A stretch of DNA of 64,000 bases, taken from Paenibacillus kobensis NBRC 15729 (GTDB taxonomy: Bacteria; Bacillota; Bacilli; Paenibacillales; Paenibacillaceae). The position numbers were made by a program, and so were the translations under genes. Positions 45,726-55,058 of the stretch are shown piece by piece; positions within the stretch are counted from its first letter, which is position 1, and the number at the start of each line of letters is the position of its first letter. The notes under the pieces were generated by a model, which did not search any database, was not told where the DNA came from, and worked only from the letters and a program-made list of their open reading frames with translations. Where the stretch lies: contig NZ_BILZ01000001.1 of the NCBI RefSeq assembly GCF_004000825.1, positions 248,001 through 312,000 on the forward strand, in the 5' to 3' direction.

Positions 45726-46812
45726 CAATTCCGCTCCCTTCTTTCACATACGAATCGGCGTAATGCAGTCGAAGCTGGTCGATACGAGTCAGACTGTCGG
45801 CCATGTCCCGTTCCGATACGCCAAAGTCGATCAAACAAGCGATCTCATCCACTCCCATTAATTGAAGTTCGGCGGCCATCGGCATGCAGGAATCCGCTGT
45901 GCCGAATAGGGCACTGTCGTTCCAATACCGTTCGAACGCAGCAGAAGCAATCATTCTGCGGTGCTTATCCGTAATACGGGACGGATCGATGCGGAACTCC
46001 CTTGCAATATGCGCCGCATCGAACAACTCGGTCTGTTGCGACAGGTAGCGGAGCATCGGCTCGCGAACCTTATCCCGGACTTCTGTCGGATCGTCACCGA
46101 GAAACGTATGCAGCATGACGGTTACGCGTCCATCTGGCGGATAGCCGTTAAGCCGGCGTGCTTCCCGGTATACGGCAATGTGTTCCTTGAGGTCGGCCTT
46201 GTCAATTGAATAAAGGGCCGTCAGCACATTCGCTCCGATTTCGCCCGCACGCCGCCAACTGTCACGTGATCTGGCCGTCGTAATCCAAGCGGGCAATTCA
46301 CGCTGTATGGGAGCTGGGTAGAACTGTTCAATCATCTGATCGCCCTCGCTCGTCGGGAAGGCGACCGGCTCTCCGCGCCACAACCGCTGTAACAAGGCCA
46401 GCCGTTCGTACATCGCTTCTCGGTTCTCGTCCCTTTTTAATGCGTACAGGTGCGGAGCAAAAACATATTCCTTCGGATGCCAGCCGTAGGTGAAAGACAT
46501 GCCGGCCCTGCCGCCTGAGAGATTGTCAACAATCGACCAATCTTCCGCTACGCGGAGCGGATGATGGAACGGCAGCGAGATGCTGCCCGCCCGAATGCCG
46601 ATCCGCCGTGTTCTAGCAGCTATTGCTGCGCCTACCACAGACGGATTCGGAAACAGGCCGCCGAACCGGTGAAAATGCCTTTCCGGCGTCCACACCGCTT
46701 CGAACCCGCGCTTGTCTGCTTCTTCAGCAAGCTCCAGCAGCGCAGCGTATTTGCCGCGCTCCTTCTCCTCGCTGTCGGATGAGAAAAAGAATAAACTGAA
46801 TGACAGGCTCAT
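45718..46812 (-). CDS. LLM-class flavin monooxygenase of the MupA/Atu3671 group
   Basis: 364 residues. The luciferase-like barrel (PF00296) begins LSFSLFFFSSDSE; typical features are GFEAVWTPERHFHRFGGLFP near 40-60, the FMN-binding ISLPFHHPLRVAEDW, and GRAGMSFTYGWHPKEYVFAP. The TIGR04020 subgroup works with NRPS/PKS carriers, for example in mupirocin. It probably oxidises a carrier-bound acyl or amino-acyl intermediate here; the exact atom is unknown. It overlaps NRPS2 by four bases (ATGA) and the AT gene by eight bases, so translation is tightly coupled. Confidence 0.92.
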   Translation of the reverse strand: MSLSFSLFFFSSDSEEKERGKYAALLELAEEADKRGFEAVWTPERHFHRFGGLFPNPSVVGAAIAARTRRIGIRAGSISLPFHHPLRVAEDWSIVDNLSGGRAGMSFTYGWHPKEYVFAPHLYALKRDENREAMYERLALLQRLWRGEPVAFPTSEGDQMIEQFYPAPIQRELPAWITTARSRDSWRRAGEIGANVLTALYSIDKADLKEHIAVYREARRLNGYPPDGRVTVMLHTFLGDDPTEVRDKVREPMLRYLSQQTELFDAAHIAREFRIDPSRITDKHRRMIASAAFERYWNDSALFGTADSCMPMAAELQLMGVDEIACLIDFGVSERDMADSLTRIDQLRLHYADSYVKEGSGIDG

Positions 46813-49800
46813 GTCGCCACCCCGATTCCAGACAGTTGACGCAAAAGGTCAAGATAGGATTGGATCAGCCATTCCGGTGTTCCACTCCGGAACCGGCCTT
46901 TCCAGAAGAGCAGCGTAATGCTTATGCCGTTATCCCCGCTCGCTTGTTCCCCATCCACAACTAGCACCAGCTCGTACAAACCGAGAAGTTCTCGACGGTC
47001 ATAGCGCTCCAACTCTCTTGAACGGCACATGAATGGTAATGTCTCGAACATTCCACGCTCCGGGATGAACTGTCCAACCCGTTCAAGCGGAATGATGTTC
47101 CGTCCGGTCGGACCCGATTGCGCAGCGGTATCTGTACTCGCTTCCGCCAACTGCCGGTTCATGCCCACATGTGCGAATAAACCAGGAAAGTTGTGCAGCG
47201 CATCCAGATCCAGACGGATCGTTATCGCTCCCCGGCCGTCATGGACAGCAGTATGGAACACGGACGATTTGCTTCCCGCAGCCTCTGCGAACAGATATCC
47301 CCACATCGAGGCGAGAACATCGTAGCGTTCGACCTTGCATTCTGCGGCTAACCGGTTCAACGCATTCGCGATTTCGGACGGCACTTGCATTCTGATCGGC
47401 TCGCCGCTGGCAACTTCGGTATTGGATTGCCGTTCGAAGCAATCCTCAGGCAGCGGCTGATAACCGTCGACCGGGTACGATTCCCGGCGCGTCAGCTTCT
47501 CATCGAGCCAACGCGCCTGCTTGCCGGCGGTCGGCAGCGAGAACAGATCGGTGACGGTAATACCGGCTGAGAATGTACGTTCCAGCTTCGATTGCAACGT
47601 CATGAGCAGCAGTGAATTGCCTCCGATATCGAAGAAATGATCGCCAGTTCCGATATCCGTAAGCTTGAGCACGTCTCTCCAGACCGCAATGACGGATTTC
47701 TCCGTCTCGCTGAGCTCTTCATCTCTTTTCCGTCCCGACGGCAAACGGTCCGTGCATTGCAGCAGCGCCTTCTTGTCGGCTTTGTCGTTGCCAGTCCGTG
47801 GAATGGCTTGGATCCGGTAGTAGACGGAAGGCAGCATATGGGCTGGAAGCCGGTCTGCAAGATGCTCCCTGAGCTCATAGGCGGTTATCTCCCTTGCCGT
47901 CACGAGATAAGCAGCGATTTGCTTCTCGCCGGCTGCATCTTCCGTCGCCATCACGAAAGCTTCCGCGACTGCATCGTGCCCTTGCAGAGCGAGCTCGATC
48001 TCGCGCAGATCGATTCGGTAGCCGCGAATTTTCACTTGTTCGTCGGTTCGTCCTTCGAATCGGATCGTACCGTCTTCCTGCCATACCCCGACATCTCCGG
48101 TTCGGTACATGGTCTCACCAGGCCGATAAAGATCCGGTACGAACTTGCTCCTCGTCAGCTCCAAATTGTGCAAATACCCTCTCGCTACGCCATTGCCGGA
48201 TATACAGATCTCGCCCGGCACGCCGATGGGCTGCAGCTTCCCATGCCGATCAGAGATATAGACGTTATAGCCGTCAATCGGCGAACCGATCGGAATGTTC
48301 GACTCGATCTTCGGATCGCACCGCCAGTAAGTCGCGCATACGGTTGCTTCCGTTGGACCGTACGTGTTGTAAACACGGGCGCTTTCAGTCAAACGGTCGT
48401 AATGTGCTGCCTTCAGTACGTCGCCCCCGCTTAAATACGTGTGCACTTCCGGAACGCCGCCGCGCTTGTTCAACTCACTAAGCAGCAGCGGCTGAACGGT
48501 GACGACCGTAACACCGGTCGACTTCAACAGCTCCACGAGACGGTCCGGGTCCAGCACTTCCTCCCGCTGGGCAATGACGATAGCGGCACCGCTCAGAAGA
48601 GCAGGATATACTTCTTCAACGAAATGGTCGAAGGAACAGGAAGCCTGCTGGAGTACGACGTCACCAGGACCGATTCCGAATTCCCGCTGAAAGGCGCGTA
48701 CATAAGCGAGCAGTTGACGGTGTTCGGTCATGACCCCTTTCGGCGCGCCGGTAGAACCGGAAGTATACGTGACATATGCGATCTGATCGGCCCTCAATAA
48801 TTGCTCCAGAGCTGCCGTCTCTTCTTGATCTTCTTTGTAGGACTCTCCGCTAAGCGTAATCACCTGCCCATTGAACGATGGAGGGACCTCGATGCCGCCT
48901 CCGAGCAAGAGCAATTCAGCCGCGCTGTCTTCCAACATATAAGCAATCCGGGCAGGCGCGTAAGCGGCATCGATTGGGATATACCCGCATCCTGCCTTCA
49001 ACACGGCCAACATGGCGACGATCCATTCGTCCGACCGGTCCGCGAGCAGGGCGATTAGACGATCGCTGCTTGTGAACACCGCTTGCCGGAGTCTGCGCGC
49101 CAGGCTTTCAGCCCGGTTGTCGATATCACCGTAGGTGAAGCTCTTTCCCCCGCTGATGACCGCCGTAAGTTCACGGTTCGAGTGTGCCCGCTCTTCGAAA
49201 ATACGATGAACCAGCTCGTGGCCAATCTTTTCAATCGGCTGGTTGAATACCGTTAATATCTGTTCCCTCTCGGAAGCCGTAGCGAGTTCAAGATCCGCGA
49301 CCAAGCACTCCGGCTGCCGAACAACTTGATCTAACAGAAACAGATAATGGCCCGCCATCCGTTCGATCTCACGGGCAGACAGGCATGCCGCATCGTAATC
49401 GAATTCCGCTGCCCACGTCCCGAATGTGCGAATGCCTAACGTCAGCTTGTAATGTGTCGATTCATCCATTCGGTACCCGGAAGCCTTAAGATTCGCACTC
49501 TGCAGTGCCGACGTATCAATCGGGTAATTGTCGAGGACGACAAGCGTCTCGAACAATCCGTCTGCTCCAGCTGCACCGCTCCATGCGGCAATGTCCGTAA
49601 GAGGCGCGCTCTCATACGGCTCCCTGCTGCGAAGTGCAGTATCCACGGCGCGGACGAACTGTTCAACCGCAGCATTCTCTTCAATAGCAACCCGAAGCGG
49701 AATCGTGTTAATGAATAAGCCAACCATCTCTTCTACGCCCTCGAGATCTGGCGTACGGCCAGATACGGTCGTTCCGAAGACGACGTCTCGAGCACCGCTA

Positions 49801-50621
49801 TACTTGTAGAGCAGCAGCGCCCAGACGGCATACAGCACCGTAGCGGCAGTTACCCCCGTCTGTCTCGCATACTTCGTAAGCAGCTCCGTCGTTTCCGGCT
49901 CGAACGAAACCTCATAGCTTTCGCTTGCACGCCGGTGCGCGGCCTCTGTACCTGTCCCGGAACGGAATGGCAGCAGCGCCCGGTCCCCGAATCCCGCCAG
50001 TTCGCTCGTCCAATAGGTCCGGTTCGCCACTCGGTCTGCCTGTTTATGCCAAGCCACGAATTCCCGAAACCGGGTTTTGCGCCGGAATTGCGGCTCAGAA
50101 CCAGCCAAGCAAGCATCATAGGCTAACATAAATTCCTTCAGCACAATGCCATTGCTCCAACCGTCGAATAAAATGTGATGCCAGCTGACGATCATTTCGA
50201 AGCCATGCTCATCCAGCTTGCAGACATGTACACGCAGCGGTGCCGATGCAAGATCAACCGGAATCCGCCGCTCGTCCTCGATCTCTTGGTCAACAAGCCG
50301 TTCCCTCTCTTCTGCGGATTGGGCCGAACAATCACGTTCCGTAACCTTGACGTTCGCTTCACGCAGCACAATCTGGACAGGATGCTCCAGCTTCTCCCAA
50401 CGAAATACGGTACGAAGCATTTCGTTCGCTTGTGCCACATGATGCCAGGCGGTACGCAGCGCGTCCATTCGAAGCACTCCGTGTAACCGGATGCTGAGCT
50501 GCTGGGCGTAACTTTCTTCATCCCTGCCGCTGCGGTAATGGAACAACAGCCCCTCCTGAGCGGGCGTCAATGCGGTGATGTCCTCAATGCTGGCGCGGTC
50601 GAGCTTGGCCGCGTCACTCAT
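46809..50621 (-). CDS. NRPS module 2: C-A-PCP with C-terminal half-condensation domain
   Basis: About 1270 residues. C domain (about 15-430): HHILFDG at 148-154, opening with TALTPAQEGLLFHY. A domain (about 450-960): YVTYTSGSTGAPKG, YNTYGPTEATV, MYRTGDVG and a late GNDKADKKAL; by eye the pocket reads D-H-E-T-Y-S-T-V-C, which I cannot match to a known amino acid. PCP (about 969-1047): Ser near 1003 in FDIGGNSLL. The last 223 residues resemble the second half of a C domain (VPSEIANALNRLAAECKVER onward) but lack HHxxxDG. The ATG at 50621 has GGAGGGAT upstream; the frame stays open to 50717 without a ribosome site. Confidence 0.92.
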   Translation of the reverse strand: MSDAAKLDRASIEDITALTPAQEGLLFHYRSGRDEESYAQQLSIRLHGVLRMDALRTAWHHVAQANEMLRTVFRWEKLEHPVQIVLREANVKVTERDCSAQSAEERERLVDQEIEDERRIPVDLASAPLRVHVCKLDEHGFEMIVSWHHILFDGWSNGIVLKEFMLAYDACLAGSEPQFRRKTRFREFVAWHKQADRVANRTYWTSELAGFGDRALLPFRSGTGTEAAHRRASESYEVSFEPETTELLTKYARQTGVTAATVLYAVWALLLYKYSGARDVVFGTTVSGRTPDLEGVEEMVGLFINTIPLRVAIEENAAVEQFVRAVDTALRSREPYESAPLTDIAAWSGAAGADGLFETLVVLDNYPIDTSALQSANLKASGYRMDESTHYKLTLGIRTFGTWAAEFDYDAACLSAREIERMAGHYLFLLDQVVRQPECLVADLELATASEREQILTVFNQPIEKIGHELVHRIFEERAHSNRELTAVISGGKSFTYGDIDNRAESLARRLRQAVFTSSDRLIALLADRSDEWIVAMLAVLKAGCGYIPIDAAYAPARIAYMLEDSAAELLLLGGGIEVPPSFNGQVITLSGESYKEDQEETAALEQLLRADQIAYVTYTSGSTGAPKGVMTEHRQLLAYVRAFQREFGIGPGDVVLQQASCSFDHFVEEVYPALLSGAAIVIAQREEVLDPDRLVELLKSTGVTVVTVQPLLLSELNKRGGVPEVHTYLSGGDVLKAAHYDRLTESARVYNTYGPTEATVCATYWRCDPKIESNIPIGSPIDGYNVYISDRHGKLQPIGVPGEICISGNGVARGYLHNLELTRSKFVPDLYRPGETMYRTGDVGVWQEDGTIRFEGRTDEQVKIRGYRIDLREIELALQGHDAVAEAFVMATEDAAGEKQIAAYLVTAREITAYELREHLADRLPAHMLPSVYYRIQAIPRTGNDKADKKALLQCTDRLPSGRKRDEELSETEKSVIAVWRDVLKLTDIGTGDHFFDIGGNSLLLMTLQSKLERTFSAGITVTDLFSLPTAGKQARWLDEKLTRRESYPVDGYQPLPEDCFERQSNTEVASGEPIRMQVPSEIANALNRLAAECKVERYDVLASMWGYLFAEAAGSKSSVFHTAVHDGRGAITIRLDLDALHNFPGLFAHVGMNRQLAEASTDTAAQSGPTGRNIIPLERVGQFIPERGMFETLPFMCRSRELERYDRRELLGLYELVLVVDGEQASGDNGISITLLFWKGRFRSGTPEWLIQSYLDLLRQLSGIGVAT

Positions 50622-50646
50622 GAATATCCCTCCTTCTAGGTTGCGG

Positions 50647-53600
50647 TTATCCTGCCGCGTTCGCTGGTTCACTCCAGCGGTTGCCGGCTTCGATGCCGAT
50701 GATTTGTCCAAGCTCAAGCTTGACGATTTTATCCGCTAGACCGAAGTAACGGTCATCATGCGTAATGGCGATGACACATTTGCCGCGCTCTTTCAACTCC
50801 GGGAGCAGCGCTTCGTAGAAGAATTGCCGGAACTCAGGGTCCTGATCTGCCGCCCATTCGTCGAACAGATAGACCGGCCGGTCCTCCAAGTAGCTGATGA
50901 GCAGCGCGAGCCGTTTGCGTTGACCGGTGGACAAGGCAAGCGTATCCATCGGACCGTCACCGATCTGTACTTTGCCGTTCAGACGGAGCCGCGACAAATG
51001 CCGTTCGATCGTCTCGCCCATTGCCGAAGTGTCGATTCCATACAACTTCTCGAATAGATGATAATCGGCGAACACGGCGGAGAAATGCCGGCCAAGCCAT
51101 TCCGGTTCCTGAGACAGTCCATTCACCCGAACCTCCCCTTCGTCTGGCGCATACAATCCTGTTGCCAGCCGGGCAAGGGTCGATTTGCCGCTTCCGTTGC
51201 CCCCGGTAATGAACGTTACTTCGCCAGCGCGGAACGACAGACTGACCGGACCGACCTCGAACGGCGTTCCTTCTTCCCGAGTCGGGTGTCGGTAAATGAC
51301 CTTCTCCAGCTCCAACGATTGAAAAGGAACGTTCGCTGGACCCGAAGCGGCAGCTTCGGACGACAGCAACGACGATGCCTCGGATGTCTCCGGTTGCTCG
51401 CGTCCATCGGACAATTCAGCCGCCAGACCGTTAATCCGGCTCCAACTGATGCGGACTCGGATCATATTCGGAATCGTGCCGAGAATACCGTGGATCGGAC
51501 CTGTCATATAGAGCAGGATGAAGACGTAAGTTTGGACGGATGCTGCTTTCATCGCAGGGAACAGCACTGGGAACAAGAAAGCGACGACGCCGACGACCAG
51601 CGAGAACATCAGTTCGCCGATGACATTCACATTAGCGAATTTCATATCGCCGCTGATGCGCTTGTCCCGGTAAGAGCGAGAACTCGCAATCATGTCCGCT
51701 TGGAAATGTTTTCTTTTACCTTCATGAAGCGCCAGTTCCTTGAACCCGGATGTCATATGATGGATGAAGGCGAAGAACACGTTCTGAATATCGCGTGTTT
51801 GCTCCCAAATTCGATGTGCTTGACGACCGAACAGGAAGTGCAGGCCCGCCGCAGTAACGATGACGAATAAGGCGACAAGAAGTCCGTATACGCTGATCGT
51901 TCCCATATAGACGAAACAGAAGATGAGCGTAACGAGACTGGTGGCTCCGGTTACGACGATATTGGAGAACTCGCTTATCGTCTCCGTGTCGTTGTTAAGC
52001 GCAGCTTGAATTTTCCCTTGCTCCAGCCGTTCAAGCCGGCGGAAAGGCGCCTTCAGCACCTTCTCCGTTAACTCCACCCTTTTGTGGTAAACCATCTCGT
52101 TCGCCATTCGAATCAATCTGGTACGCACGAGCTTCTGGCCGGCTACGTACAAGAAGATTCCCGCAACCAAATAGAGCAGCAGCCCGCTCGGGAACTTATC
52201 GTCATCGATACGTGCAAGCGCAGCATTGACGATGAAGATGATGAGCGCATTTCCGAATCCGCTCGCCAAGCTCAGTACGATTAACGGGAGCATCGATTTG
52301 TCTCCAGGCTTAGGCGCTATAGTTGTTAAGGCATAGTAGATACTGAACAGTGCCGCAGCTCCAAAAACCGTCCATGCAGCAACAGGTACCGTGAACGGTG
52401 CCCACACGAAGAAAAAGGACCAGGACAATCCCCCGTACAATGCATCAGGAATCCGGAATATGCAATAGGCGAAGCCGGCAAGCCCAACCGCTAGCGCCGC
52501 ACAAACGCTCAACACTCTGGAAATGCCTCCTGCAAACTTGCGCTCTCTTCTGGCCAGTTGAACGAATGAGCTTGCCAGCTGCCACAGCGTGACTAAGACG
52601 ACGGGAGCCGCGATGAATAATACGGCAGAAGCAGTCGTATCCAGTCCTTTCCACGTATCTTTGACGGGCTCAGGCATCTTTTTGTCCATAATCAAGCTCA
52701 TGATGCCGTTACCGATCGTCATGGTATGAATGCTGCTCTGATTGGCCAATATCGCCACGCCTACCCCATCCGCCGGACGAAACACAACGAAGGACGAGAA
52801 GTTCGGGTTATTCCCTTCATGAGCAAGTTCCCCTGAGCCTTTCCGGTACACGCCCCAGCCTGCCGCATACGAGGATCCATCCGGATTCGGTGCAACCGTC
52901 TCGTCCGGAACATGGGTCATCCGGACGATCTCCGGATCGAGCCCAAGACCGGTCGCTGTGCCAAGCTGGATCTTCAGCCACTTCTCCATATCGGATACGC
53001 TTGAGATCACATAGCCTGCTGCCGTATTGCCGCGGTAAGCGGGAGCGTCGTAGGCTCTTGCAGCGAGCAGCCCTGGCTTGTATCCTTGCGCCAACTCGGC
53101 TCCATCCGGGACTTGGAACATGTAAGTTCCGGTCATTCCTAGCGGATCGAGAATTTGCTCGCGCATATACTGCTCGAACGACACACCTGCTATTTGCTGA
53201 ACGATAAACGCAAGAACGTCGTAATTGATCGTCGCGTATTCGTATTTCTCGCCGGGCTCGAAGTCCAATTCCATATTCTCCAAGGTCCGTACAGTACGCT
53301 CGAGTGCGCCTGCGTCGTCGGCTTCAGGAATGCTGGCGATAGTCCGGAACGGCACGCCGCTCGTATGATGGATGAGCTGGCGCAGCGTAACCTTAGCCTC
53401 CTCTCCCTTATACGTAAAGCGAAGCCAAGGCAAGTATTGGCTGACCGGCGCATCAAGGTTTAGCCGTCCTTCCTCTTCGAGACGGTACACAGCAAGCGCC
53501 GTGAAAGCCTTACTCGTCGAACCGAGCTCGAACAACGTGTCCTTCGTTACAGGCTTTTCCGATGCTTTATCCGCCCAACCGTAACCACGGCTTAGCACCG

Positions 53601-53799
53601 TTTTGTCGCCTTCCACAATAACGACTCCGAGACCGGGAATGCCCGCTTTATCCATCTGGCGCTTAATATAATCGTCGATCTCGTCCATATGCTCGCTTAT
53701 CGGGGCTGGCGGTGCGGCAACGGCCTGACCGGAAAGCAACAAGGCGGAAGCCACCACAGCGAGCAACAGCATCTGCAACTTTCGAAAACGGAACATCAT
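50647..53799 (-). CDS. ClbP/ZmaM-type D-Asn prodrug peptidase fused to cyclic-peptide ABC exporter
   Basis: 1050 residues. A signal-anchor (about 8-28) is followed by an S12 serine peptidase domain outside the membrane (about 35-385): Ser94 and Lys97 in GSTSKAF (SxxK), Tyr188 in YATINY (YxN position, Thr replaces Asn) and AHEGNNPNFSS. Three membrane helices follow (about 391-492), the ClbP layout. Next is a six-helix exporter of the SyrD/PvdE type (about 503-790) and an ATPase: Walker A GGNGSGKST (866-874), signature LSTGQ (956-960), Walker B VYLFDE. Known relatives (ZmaM of zwittermicin; ClbP of colibactin and XcnG of xenocoumacin without the ABC part) cut N-acyl-D-Asn from a prodrug on export. 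It overlaps the glycosyltransferase gene by four bases. Confidence 0.92.
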   Translation of the reverse strand: MMFRFRKLQMLLLAVVASALLLSGQAVAAPPAPISEHMDEIDDYIKRQMDKAGIPGLGVVIVEGDKTVLSRGYGWADKASEKPVTKDTLFELGSTSKAFTALAVYRLEEEGRLNLDAPVSQYLPWLRFTYKGEEAKVTLRQLIHHTSGVPFRTIASIPEADDAGALERTVRTLENMELDFEPGEKYEYATINYDVLAFIVQQIAGVSFEQYMREQILDPLGMTGTYMFQVPDGAELAQGYKPGLLAARAYDAPAYRGNTAAGYVISSVSDMEKWLKIQLGTATGLGLDPEIVRMTHVPDETVAPNPDGSSYAAGWGVYRKGSGELAHEGNNPNFSSFVVFRPADGVGVAILANQSSIHTMTIGNGIMSLIMDKKMPEPVKDTWKGLDTTASAVLFIAAPVVLVTLWQLASSFVQLARRERKFAGGISRVLSVCAALAVGLAGFAYCIFRIPDALYGGLSWSFFFVWAPFTVPVAAWTVFGAAALFSIYYALTTIAPKPGDKSMLPLIVLSLASGFGNALIIFIVNAALARIDDDKFPSGLLLYLVAGIFLYVAGQKLVRTRLIRMANEMVYHKRVELTEKVLKAPFRRLERLEQGKIQAALNNDTETISEFSNIVVTGATSLVTLIFCFVYMGTISVYGLLVALFVIVTAAGLHFLFGRQAHRIWEQTRDIQNVFFAFIHHMTSGFKELALHEGKRKHFQADMIASSRSYRDKRISGDMKFANVNVIGELMFSLVVGVVAFLFPVLFPAMKAASVQTYVFILLYMTGPIHGILGTIPNMIRVRISWSRINGLAAELSDGREQPETSEASSLLSSEAAASGPANVPFQSLELEKVIYRHPTREEGTPFEVGPVSLSFRAGEVTFITGGNGSGKSTLARLATGLYAPDEGEVRVNGLSQEPEWLGRHFSAVFADYHLFEKLYGIDTSAMGETIERHLSRLRLNGKVQIGDGPMDTLALSTGQRKRLALLISYLEDRPVYLFDEWAADQDPEFRQFFYEALLPELKERGKCVIAITHDDRYFGLADKIVKLELGQIIGIEAGNRWSEPANAAG

Positions 53800-55049
53800 G
53801 ACGTCAATGCTTCTCCGCGCTCTGCGGCAGCGAACGCGAGAATGGCGTCTGCGCCGCGCGATGGACCGCCCGCAGCTTCGAGCGTCTGATGAATATACCT
53901 GCTTGCTTCGCGGAAGGATGGCTCTGTCATGACACGGCGAACAGCTTCTGCGAGTTCAGACGGCAGCCATTCTTCACCGCGAAGGTAAATGCCGGTCCCT
54001 GATTGCTCCACCGAAATCGCGCCGATGAATTGATCAAAGCTTTTCGGCACAACAACCGTCGGCACCTCATTGCACAAGCTCTCGTGGATACTGTTCACTC
54101 CGCCATGGGTGACGAAAGCTGTTGCACGCCGAAGCAGTGCGAGCTGCGGCATCGACGGGCGGACGATGACATTCTCCGGAAGCGGACCGAGCCGTTCGGG
54201 CGAGACGTGATGCCCAATCGACATGGCGATTTGGACGTCGCTGCTTTTGAACGCTTCCAAGCATTTGGCATAGAACGCTTCCGCATCATTAAAAATCGTG
54301 CCCAGCGCAATATACACAAGCGGACGGCCATCCAGCCAATCGAAAGGAAAATCGTCCGGCTCTGCACGAGGCTCGATCGCGAATCCGGTGTGCACGTAGC
54401 TGTCATCGAACGATTCATCGTACACCTGGAACTCACGGGACGTCGACACGAGGTTCAGCTTCTCCTTGCTGCAAAAAATATCGTTGATGATTTGCGGTGT
54501 GCGAATGCCGTATTTCATCGCGATGATTTGGCTCACCTTGGCTTCCAGTCTGCGGTACACATCCGTCTTCCCTTTGTACTTGGTGTAGAGTGGATCGTTG
54601 CCCGCCCGAAGCACATACTCCATAAAGAACTCGGGATCAACGTCTGCCATTTCGTCGATATACGCGAAATAATTGAATAAGGATATGGCCGGCACATGGA
54701 GTCGTGCAGCCAATTCTTTACCCCAATAACAGAACGTGTCATGCACGATATAGTCCGGCGCAAAATCCCGCACTTCCTCCAACATCGAATCGACGATGGC
54801 GAGGCTGCGCTCCAGAATAAATTCTGCGGTGACGAGGAGAGTCTCAATCCCTCCTCCGTCGGTCGTGCCGAATCCAAGCGGAGTCCGGTAGGCGGCGAAT
54901 TCTGCGCCTGTGGCTTCGACTCGTTCCCGGAACTGTTCTCCCGTATAATACCGAATCTGTTCTCCCCGATCGGTCAGTTCACGCATAAGTCCGAGTGTCG
55001 GATTGACGTGGCCGTGCAGATCAATTCCAAAATAAATTCCTCTTGTCAT
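53796..55049 (-). CDS. MGT-family glycosyltransferase (GT1)
   Basis: 417 residues with the GT-B fold of macrolide glycosyltransferases: N-terminal GIDLHGHVNPTLGLMREL with a likely catalytic His at 12, and the donor site VYIALGTIFND, MPQLALLRRATAFVTHGGVN, then SIHESL. Members transfer glucose or other sugars from nucleotide donors to macrolides or other small molecules, often as self-protection by the producer. It could decorate the product or keep it inactive inside the cell, a second lock beside the D-Asn cap. AGGAGGATATT precedes the ATG. It overlaps the exporter gene by four bases. Confidence 0.92.
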   Translation of the reverse strand: MTRGIYFGIDLHGHVNPTLGLMRELTDRGEQIRYYTGEQFRERVEATGAEFAAYRTPLGFGTTDGGGIETLLVTAEFILERSLAIVDSMLEEVRDFAPDYIVHDTFCYWGKELAARLHVPAISLFNYFAYIDEMADVDPEFFMEYVLRAGNDPLYTKYKGKTDVYRRLEAKVSQIIAMKYGIRTPQIINDIFCSKEKLNLVSTSREFQVYDESFDDSYVHTGFAIEPRAEPDDFPFDWLDGRPLVYIALGTIFNDAEAFYAKCLEAFKSSDVQIAMSIGHHVSPERLGPLPENVIVRPSMPQLALLRRATAFVTHGGVNSIHESLCNEVPTVVVPKSFDQFIGAISVEQSGTGIYLRGEEWLPSELAEAVRRVMTEPSFREASRYIHQTLEAAGGPSRGADAILAFAAAERGEALTS

Positions 55050-55058
55050 AATATCCTC

